DNA of 15,387 nucleotides from Synechococcaceae bacterium WB8_1B_136 (GTDB lineage Bacteria; Cyanobacteriota; Cyanobacteriia; PCC-6307; Cyanobiaceae), in assembly GCA_010029175.1 (NCBI GenBank), contig RGNC01000033.1:1-15387 (forward strand), written 5' to 3'. The translations under genes and the position numbers were made by a program. This document shows, one piece after another, positions 6,953 to 13,049 of this stretch; position 1 is the stretch's first letter; every line of letters starts with the position of its first letter. Under the pieces are notes generated by a model. That model made no database searches. It was given only the letters and a program-made list of their open reading frames with translations, and was not told the DNA's origin.

Positions 6953-8548
6953 TTGGCCGCCGGCGACCTGGCCCTGGTGCTGCATGCGCACCTCCCCTAC
7001 GTGCACTCCAGTGAGGCGGGATCGCTGGAGGAGGACTGGTACTTCCAGGCTCTGCTGGAGTGCTACATCCCCCTGCTCGACACCCTGGAGGCGGCCGCGA
7101 CCGATCCCGCCCAGCAACCGCGGCTGAGCCTGGGGCTCTCCCCCACCCTGCTGTCGCTGCTGAGCAATGCCGAACTGAGCGATCGCTTCGGCCCCTGGCT
7201 GGCGGTGCGCCTGCAGCTGCTGGAGCAGGCCCCCACCAGCCACAGCGAGGCCGCCGCAGCCCTGGCGCAGCAGCTGCGCCACACCGCCCGCACCTGGCAG
7301 GCCTGCGGAGGGGATCTGCTGCCCCGCTTCCGCGCCCTGCGGCTGGCCGGCGTGCTCGATCTGCTCACCTGCGCCGCCACCCACGGCTATCTGCCCCTGC
7401 TGCGCGACTGCCCCGAGGCGGTGCGGGCCCAGCTGCTCACCGCCGTGCGGGAGCATGAGCGGCTGCTGGGGGAGCGCCCGCGGGGCATCTGGCTGCCGGA
7501 ATGCGCCTACTACGAGGGGCTCGATGGGCTGCTGGTGAGCTGCGGGCTGCGCTACGCGATCCTCGATGGCCATGGCCTGCTCCATGGCCAGCCCCGACCC
7601 CGCTATGGCGTGTACGCCCCCATCTGCTCCGGGGCGGGAATGGCCTTCTTCGGCCGTGACAGCACCTCGACCCTGCCGGTGTGGAGCGCGCGCCACGGCT
7701 ATCCGGGCGATCCCCGCTACCGCGAGTTTCACCGCGATCTGGGCTGGGATCTGCCGGCGTCGGCCCTCGAGCGCCACGGCATCACCAGCCCCCGGCCCCT
7801 GGGGCTGAAGCTGCACCGGGTGAGCGGCCGCACCTGCTCCCTGGACCACAAGCAGCCCTACGAGCCAGGGGCCGCCCTGGCCGCCGCCGGCCGCGATGCC
7901 GCCCACTACCTGCAGGGGCGCGCCGAGCAGTTGCAACAGCTCGCCAGCACCATGGAACGGCGCCCCTTGCTGGTGGCCCCGTTCGACGCCGAGCTGTTCG
8001 GCCACTGGTGGTTTGAGGGGCCCCGGTTCCTGGCGGAGCTGTTCCAGCAGGCCACCGCCGCCGGGGTGGGGCTGGTGACCCTGCGGGAGAGCCTCAGCCG
8101 GGGCGATGCCCTGCAGGTGTGCCAGCCCTCGCCCTCCAGCTGGGGGCAGGGGGGCTACCACCACTACTGGCTCAACGAGAGCAACGCCTGGGTGATTCCC
8201 GAGTGGCACCGGGCCTCGCGGGCCATGGTGAAGCGGGTGAGCCGAGGCGTGGGCAGCGAACATGCCCGGGAGCTGCTGAGCCAGGCGGGCCGGGAGCTGC
8301 TGCTGGCCCAGAGCTCCGACTGGAGCTTCATCCTGCGGGCGGGTACCACCACGGAGCTGGCGCGGGAGCGGATCCAACGGCACCTGCAGCGCTTCTGGCG
8401 GCTGCTGGAGGCAATCGACACTGGCCAGCCCCTGCCGGAGGGCTGGCTGGAGGCGGTGCGCCGGGAAGATGGGCTGTTCCCCCTGCTCAATGCGGCGGAC
8501 TGGGCGCCGCGCATCCAGGCCACCGCACCTCCCCACCAACCATGCTGA
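6953..8548 (+). CDS. GH57 1,4-alpha-glucan branching enzyme (DUF1957 family)
   Basis: This 531-residue enzyme belongs to glycoside hydrolase family 57 and most likely makes alpha-1,6 branches in glycogen. Visible motifs are HAHLPYVH (11-18), GIWLPECAYY (178-187) with the expected nucleophile Glu183, and FDAELFGHWWFEGP (344-357) with the expected acid/base Asp345. The helical C-terminal region has GYHHYWLNESNAWVIP, as in DUF1957-type branching enzymes. The start is probably TTG 6953, giving (M)AAGDLALVLHAHLPYVH, which is the normal spacing. GTG 6977 would cut into the first strand, and the open frame upstream of 6953 runs antisense through the NYN gene. The 3' end overlaps the ArsS-like gene by 7 bases, so the two are probably co-transcribed. 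No other glycogen genes are in the window. Confidence 0.92.
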   Translation: MAAGDLALVLHAHLPYVHSSEAGSLEEDWYFQALLECYIPLLDTLEAAATDPAQQPRLSLGLSPTLLSLLSNAELSDRFGPWLAVRLQLLEQAPTSHSEAAAALAQQLRHTARTWQACGGDLLPRFRALRLAGVLDLLTCAATHGYLPLLRDCPEAVRAQLLTAVREHERLLGERPRGIWLPECAYYEGLDGLLVSCGLRYAILDGHGLLHGQPRPRYGVYAPICSGAGMAFFGRDSTSTLPVWSARHGYPGDPRYREFHRDLGWDLPASALERHGITSPRPLGLKLHRVSGRTCSLDHKQPYEPGAALAAAGRDAAHYLQGRAEQLQQLASTMERRPLLVAPFDAELFGHWWFEGPRFLAELFQQATAAGVGLVTLRESLSRGDALQVCQPSPSSWGQGGYHHYWLNESNAWVIPEWHRASRAMVKRVSRGVGSEHARELLSQAGRELLLAQSSDWSFILRAGTTTELARERIQRHLQRFWRLLEAIDTGQPLPEGWLEAVRREDGLFPLLNAADWAPRIQATAPPHQPC

Positions 8549-9561
8549 CCCGTGGAGCCCCCACGCTCGAGCCGGCCCGGCAACGCCAGCTGCTGGCGCA
8601 GGCCCTGCCACGGGAGCAGGCCTTCCCGAGCAACCTGAACCAGCGGGGCCTGCCCCTGCCGAAGCGCGGGGCACTGCGGGTGTTGCAGCTCAACCTGGGG
8701 CGGCTGTGCAACATGCAGTGCAGCCACTGCCACGTGGATGCCGGGCCCCACCAGGGCCACACCCAGATGGCCGACGCGGTGGTGGAGCAGTGCATGGCGG
8801 CGATGGGGCGGTTGAGGCCCGCGGTGGTGGACCTCACCGGCGGCGCGCCGGAACTGCACCCCCGCTTCCGGGAGCTGGTGCTGGCGGCGCGTGCCCATGG
8901 CTGCCAGGTGATCGATCGCTGCAACCTCACGGTGCTGCTGCTGCCGGCGATGGACAACCTGGCGACCTTCCTGGCGGAGCAACAGGTGGAGATCGTGGCC
9001 AGCCTGCCCCAGGCGGAACGGGCCAGCACCAACGCCCAGCGCGGCGATGGCACCTGGGAGGCCTCGATCCAGGCCCTGCGCCGGCTCAACGCACTGGGCT
9101 ACGGCACGGGCGATCCCACCAGGCGCCTCACGTTGATGAGCAACCCCTGTGGCACCCGGCTGCAACAGCTCACCCCCTGCCACGAGCAGGCCTGGAAGCG
9201 CAGTTTGCAGGCCGAGGTCGGCGTGGCGTTCGATCGCCTGATCGGCCTGAACAACATGCCGATCGCCCGCTTCCTGCAGCAGCTGGAGCGGGATGGCCAG
9301 GTGGCCTGTTACCTGGACCTGCTCCACAGCGCCTTCAACCCCGGTGCCCTGGAGGGCCTGATGTGCCGCGACACGCTCTCGGTGGCCGCCGATGGCGGCC
9401 TCTACGACTGCGACTTCAACCAGATGCTGGAGCTGCCGATCGCCCCCACGATTGAGACGATCACCCTCGAACAGCTCCACAATCGCGCCATCCGCTGGGG
9501 CAACCACTGCTACGGCTGCACGGCTGGCCAGGGAAGCTCCTGCAACGGAGCCACAACCTGA
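8542..9561 (+). CDS. arsS: ArsS-like radical SAM protein (arsenosugar biosynthesis)
   Basis: The 339-residue protein is a radical SAM enzyme of the ArsS (TIGR04167-type, Cys-rich) family, which transfers a SAM-derived adenosyl radical fragment to dimethylarsenite on the way to arsenosugars. The cluster motif is CNMQCSHC (56-63; Cys56, Cys60, Cys63), followed by HVDAGP. Family signatures appear in order: DLTGGAPELHP (97-107), DRCNLTVL (125-132), LNNMPIARF (236-244), MCRD (274-277), DCDFNQML (289-296) and the Cys-rich end HCYGCTAGQGSSC (322-334), probably binding an auxiliary cluster. The start ATG 8542 lies inside the end of the GH57 gene (7-base overlap, different frame). No arsM methyltransferase is nearby. 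It ends 15 bases before the stop of the convergent transporter gene. Enzyme family is sure; the exact substrate is from family knowledge. Confidence 0.92.
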   Translation: MLTRGAPTLEPARQRQLLAQALPREQAFPSNLNQRGLPLPKRGALRVLQLNLGRLCNMQCSHCHVDAGPHQGHTQMADAVVEQCMAAMGRLRPAVVDLTGGAPELHPRFRELVLAARAHGCQVIDRCNLTVLLLPAMDNLATFLAEQQVEIVASLPQAERASTNAQRGDGTWEASIQALRRLNALGYGTGDPTRRLTLMSNPCGTRLQQLTPCHEQAWKRSLQAEVGVAFDRLIGLNNMPIARFLQQLERDGQVACYLDLLHSAFNPGALEGLMCRDTLSVAADGGLYDCDFNQMLELPIAPTIETITLEQLHNRAIRWGNHCYGCTAGQGSSCNGATT

Positions 9562-9580
9562 CCACAACGGGGGCGGTCAG
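9558..9580. terminator. Inverted repeat between convergent genes, possible weak two-way terminator
   Basis: CTGACC (9558-9563) and GGTCAG (9575-9580) form a 6-bp stem with an 11-base loop. Each arm contains the stop codon of one gene (TGA of the radical SAM gene, TGA of the transporter on the other strand). No T-run follows on either side, so intrinsic termination is doubtful. Confidence 0.25.
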
Positions 9581-11739
9581 CCACCTATGCGCACCCAGTG
9601 GTTGAACAGGGCCTCTGTGGCGCCGCGGGCCTGCTCCCGGGCCAGCCAGGCATTGATGTAACGGCGCAGGGCGGCGTCATCGCCGGCAATGGCCCACACC
9701 AGTTCGCTGGCCAGGCGATCGTCGAAGGGGGCAATCAGCGTGGTGCGCGGATGCAGCACGGCCCACCCCGATCCCCCCTCAGCAGAGGTGAGCAAACCAT
9801 CAAAGCGGGCCTGGCCTGCCGGGGTGAAAAACTCCTCCTTGCTCGTGAGCGACAGCAGCTGCAGGCTCAGCTGACCACCAGGACCCACGAGCTCATCACG
9901 CAGCTGATCGCGCAACTCACCCCCGAGCAGCTGGGGATCGCTGACGGCCAACACCAAAGGCCGCTTCAGCGGTTGCTCGCGCAGGTTCTGCACCAACGCC
10001 ACCTTGGCGTCGGGCACCACCAGGGCCAAATGCACCCGCTGGTAGCCCTGGCTGAGCTGATGGCGCACGGCCCGCTGCGGACTGGCCTGGATGCCGCCCA
10101 CCGCCAGATCGATGCGCTCGGAATCCAGCCATTGCTCCAAGGTGCCCAGCCTGGCCTCACGCACCTCCAGCCGCACCCCAAGGCTGCGGGCCAGGCCGTC
10201 CACCAAGTCGATGTCGTAGCCAACGAGTTCACCGCGGCTGTTGCGGTAGGCCCAGGGCAGGCCATCGGCGCGCACCCCCACCCGCAGCACCCTGCGCTCC
10301 AGGATCGCCGCCAGGCTGACGGGCCTTGGCTGCAGTTGCTGCAGGGGCATGGGCTGGACACGTCCCGTGGACGATCGCAGCGCGAGCAGTTGGCGGTCGT
10401 TGCTGTAGGTGCCCTCGAGGGAGCGGGCCAGATGGGTGCGGGCTGTGGTCCCGAGTCCGAAAAGCAACAGCACCGCTGTCAGCAACGATGCCGTCAGTCG
10501 CAAGGGCTTCAGCTGCAGGGCACCCACCGCACGGGCGTACACCAGGGCCGCCAACACCACCAGCCCCTCCAGGGCCAACACCTTTTCAAAGCGGTACAGC
10601 CACTCGCCATTGATGTACACAAGCTGGAGCAGATCCAGCGGCAAGCCATGGGACTGCAGCTCCTGGCGCATCACCGCCTTCAATCCCGACACGGCCGCCG
10701 GAATCGCGGTGAACAGCATCTCGACAATGGCGAGCGGCTTGAGTGGCTGATCCACATACCAGCCCGCGAATGGGATGAACCACAGCGCTGCCACCTGGCC
10801 CAGGGTGGGCAAGGCAAAGCCCAGCGACACCAGCGGGGCGATCTCATCCACCGCATCGGGCTGTTGACGCTCCGGATCCAGCGCCGCCGGCAGGTGCTGG
10901 CGCAGGTTCTGCACCAGCATCGGCAGGGCGATCAACAGATTGGCGCTGCTGGCCGTCAAGGCCAGCGGGCCGCGCACGACGCGCCACAGGGCTGAGGGGC
11001 TGAGCGGGGTACAGGCGAGCACGGCTGCGGCACTGAGCAGCGTGAGCAACAGGAACGCCACCAGCGACAGCTGGACATACCCCTGGATCCGCAACAATTG
11101 CGGCCAATCCAGCCGGGCCACATTCAGGGCCGTGAGCGCAAAGATGCCATAGGGAATGATGCGGGCCACAAGCTTGTTGAGCCTCGCAAAGAGTTGACGC
11201 ATCACCTCCAGGGGTTCCAGCAGCGCCTGCTTGTGGTCGATCCCCTGCAGCAGCACACCCAGCACAGCGCTGAACAACACAACGGCTGGGAAGTTATCTG
11301 CTGCGAGGCCCGAAAAGATGTTGTCCGGCAGATACACCTCCACCAGATCCACCGGCTCCGGTCGCTCAAAGAGGCCAGCGTGAAAGAACTGCGACGTCAC
11401 CAGGGGTGGCAGAAACTGCGGCAACAGCACCACCACCAGGCCAGCCACGATCCACAGCCCCAGCAGCACCAGCAGACCCGACCGTGCGAACGTGCGCAGC
11501 ATCCCGGGCCGGAGCGAGCCGAAGCCCACCACCAGCTCGCAGATCAGAAAGGGCATCACCACAATCTGCGAGGCCTGCAGAAAAATCTTGGCCAGGGGCC
11601 GCAGCACCAGCACCTGATGGGGGAAAAGGAGCCCTACCAACAACCCCAACGGCAGCATCAGCAAACACTGATTGCCGATGGAGCGGGGCCAGAGCCGCAA
11701 GGGCATGGACATGCGTTTAGCCAAGCCCTGCCAAAGCAT
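9577..11739 (-). CDS. Divergent DAACS/SDF symporter fused to a periplasmic solute-binding domain
   Basis: The 720-residue protein joins two domains. Residues about 20-410 resemble the sodium/proton:dicarboxylate (glutamate) symporter family, with several membrane helices and an HP1-like TASSANLLIALP (262-273). A further helix lies at about 412-430. After a linker, residues about 480-715 are a family-3 (amino-acid type) solute-binding domain: VLRVGVRADGLPWAY, GELVGYDIDLVDGLARSLG (503-521), IDLAVGGI and SPQR (553-556), where the Arg would hold a carboxylate. The usual NMDGT cation motif of transport helix 7 is absent; the equivalent stretch reads LVSLGFALPTLGQVAALW. The ligand is unknown. ATG 11739 overlaps the DUF4114 stop as TGATG, suggesting coupling; ATG 11712 or 11706 are alternatives. 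The binding domain would face the periplasm, tethered to the transporter. Confidence 0.9.
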   Translation of the reverse strand: MLWQGLAKRMSMPLRLWPRSIGNQCLLMLPLGLLVGLLFPHQVLVLRPLAKIFLQASQIVVMPFLICELVVGFGSLRPGMLRTFARSGLLVLLGLWIVAGLVVVLLPQFLPPLVTSQFFHAGLFERPEPVDLVEVYLPDNIFSGLAADNFPAVVLFSAVLGVLLQGIDHKQALLEPLEVMRQLFARLNKLVARIIPYGIFALTALNVARLDWPQLLRIQGYVQLSLVAFLLLTLLSAAAVLACTPLSPSALWRVVRGPLALTASSANLLIALPMLVQNLRQHLPAALDPERQQPDAVDEIAPLVSLGFALPTLGQVAALWFIPFAGWYVDQPLKPLAIVEMLFTAIPAAVSGLKAVMRQELQSHGLPLDLLQLVYINGEWLYRFEKVLALEGLVVLAALVYARAVGALQLKPLRLTASLLTAVLLLFGLGTTARTHLARSLEGTYSNDRQLLALRSSTGRVQPMPLQQLQPRPVSLAAILERRVLRVGVRADGLPWAYRNSRGELVGYDIDLVDGLARSLGVRLEVREARLGTLEQWLDSERIDLAVGGIQASPQRAVRHQLSQGYQRVHLALVVPDAKVALVQNLREQPLKRPLVLAVSDPQLLGGELRDQLRDELVGPGGQLSLQLLSLTSKEEFFTPAGQARFDGLLTSAEGGSGWAVLHPRTTLIAPFDDRLASELVWAIAGDDAALRRYINAWLAREQARGATEALFNHWVRIGG

Positions 11740-12971
11740 CAGACGCTGAGAATGGGAGCATTTGAGCTGAGCGTAATCACAAGATCATTGAAGTCTCGAT
11801 CACTGAAGCCACCGGCAATAGCAACATCTTCGATGCCATAGGAAATACCACGGGACTCCGCAGCAAAGGCTACGAATTGACTCTGCCCGCCAGGATTCGC
11901 AGGCGCATAGGAGCACAGCAACGAACGAGAATCATCATTAACCATCAGCAACACACCATAATTGCGATCCGAACGCAGTGAGACGTCCGCAAAAGCTTTC
12001 TGTTGGCCATAGCCAGGAAGATCAGTCGACCTCAACACCAGGCCAGCCTCCTGAGCCTGCAGGAAAGCCGCATTGGCATAGCCAGCCTGACCGGGCAGAA
12101 GTCCTTTTCCTGATCCGCCGGTCAGAGCACCTGTCAAAGGATCAGCCTCATAGAAGGCCAATCCATTGTTGTTCATGCCAAGACGACGCACCGTCAGGCT
12201 GAGACCCGTGATCGTGTCGGCCGAGCCCGAACCTGACAAGGTGAGCAAAGCACGAACACCACCATCGAAATCCGCCTGGATCGCATTACCGACCGCTTTC
12301 AGATCCTTGAGAGTCAGCTCTTCTCCATTTCGCTTGGCCACAGGACGCCAGGCACCGGACGTGATGAACACGGAGGACGAGCTACCACCCCCCAAAGCGG
12401 CACTCTCAGTAGCCAACCAGCCAGAGTCGCCTACGCGAAACACACGGTCAGTAGATAAGGCATTGGCAGCAGAACCAGCAGCACCCTGAAGCAACAGCGC
12501 CTCACCAGCCGGGGACGAACCACCAACAGGAGCCAGAGAGACATCAACGAGGCCGGAGCCCGAGTCACCTCGCACTGCAGTGACACGATTAGCCTCCCCA
12601 AATGCCAGGGCCAGGGTATCGCTAACTCTGATGGTAGAAACCTTGGAACTCCATCGACCAAGATTCACATCCAACACAGTAGCCGAGGGCCGAAAGTTCA
12701 CGAGATAAGACGACAGGGGATCGCCATCAAATTGGGCGGATAACGGCCCGGGGGCAGGCAATGCAGACAACGCAAGCTGGGCAAAACCATTACGGATCTG
12801 ACCAACCAGTGGACTGCTCACCTGCTGGCCATCGCGATCCACAAGCTTCAGAGCACCGCCTTGGGGAACAGAGAAAACCTGCTGTTGACCAATACCGCTG
12901 TATCCAGTTGTGAGAGGAATGGAGCCATCGAGAATCTCGCGCGCCCTGGCTGATTTTGGCTGCACCAACAA
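11739..12971 (-). CDS. DUF4114-type protein, probably the C-terminal part of a split surface phosphatase
   Basis: The open frame gives up to 410 residues. The C-terminal part carries a DUF4114-like domain (about 270-402), ending YGIEDVAIAGGFSDRDF (378-394) then NDLVITL, a pattern of extracellular or RTX-secreted proteins where the acidic residues may bind Ca2+. The region before it is rich in Ser, Gly, Ala and beta-prone stretches. There is no ATG at the front: the first possible starts are TTG 12971 and GTG 12968, neither with a ribosome binding site. The frame continues open upstream for 25 more codons to the TGA at 13049-13047, which ends the phosphatase gene in the same frame. I therefore read this as the downstream half of one broken or read-through gene rather than an independent gene. 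Its stop overlaps the transporter start. Confidence 0.72.
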   Translation of the reverse strand: MLVQPKSARAREILDGSIPLTTGYSGIGQQQVFSVPQGGALKLVDRDGQQVSSPLVGQIRNGFAQLALSALPAPGPLSAQFDGDPLSSYLVNFRPSATVLDVNLGRWSSKVSTIRVSDTLALAFGEANRVTAVRGDSGSGLVDVSLAPVGGSSPAGEALLLQGAAGSAANALSTDRVFRVGDSGWLATESAALGGGSSSSVFITSGAWRPVAKRNGEELTLKDLKAVGNAIQADFDGGVRALLTLSGSGSADTITGLSLTVRRLGMNNNGLAFYEADPLTGALTGGSGKGLLPGQAGYANAAFLQAQEAGLVLRSTDLPGYGQQKAFADVSLRSDRNYGVLLMVNDDSRSLLCSYAPANPGGQSQFVAFAAESRGISYGIEDVAIAGGFSDRDFNDLVITLSSNAPILSV

Positions 12972-13046
12972 ACCAAGAGTTCCATAGGCACTGGCAGCAC
13001 TGGCAGCAGCGGATTGGACCGACGATTCGGTAACAGCCTGCAGATA
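12972..13046 (-). pseudogene. Open linker between the two halves of the split gene
   Basis: These 75 bases, just after the TGA, translate in the same frame to 25 residues, YLQAVTESSVQSAAASAASA then YGTLG, without a stop and without an ATG, GTG or TTG start. A 9-base direct repeat (ACTGGCAGC twice on the plus strand, 12990-13007) encodes the Ala-Ala-Ser units. The protein-like content supports former or continuing translation through this stretch, so I treat it as part of one interrupted gene. Confidence 0.6.
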
Positions 13047-13049
13047 TCA
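13047..13049 (-). other. In-frame TGA separating the phosphatase and DUF4114 reading frames
   Basis: On the minus strand the frame reads AGT GAT TGA TAT CTG CAG (Ser Asp stop Tyr Leu Gln). The 25 codons after the TGA plus the whole DUF4114 frame continue without another stop or frame change. TGG (Trp) or CGA (Arg) to TGA by a single transition would explain it. A sequencing error, a true nonsense mutation and programmed readthrough are all possible. Confidence 0.85.

Noticed and set aside
6911..8674. A 587-codon minus-strand open frame opposite the GH57 gene
   Set aside because: It is antisense to a clear GH57 enzyme with intact catalytic motifs; its Gly/Gln/Pro/Ala-rich composition is typical of a shadow.
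8164..9567. A 467-codon minus-strand open frame opposite the radical SAM gene
   Set aside because: The plus-strand frame has the complete ArsS motif series; the antisense frame has no recognisable domain.
9598..10995. A 465-codon plus-strand open frame opposite the fused transporter
   Set aside because: Gln/His-rich and domain-free, antisense to a well-supported transporter and binding-domain fusion.
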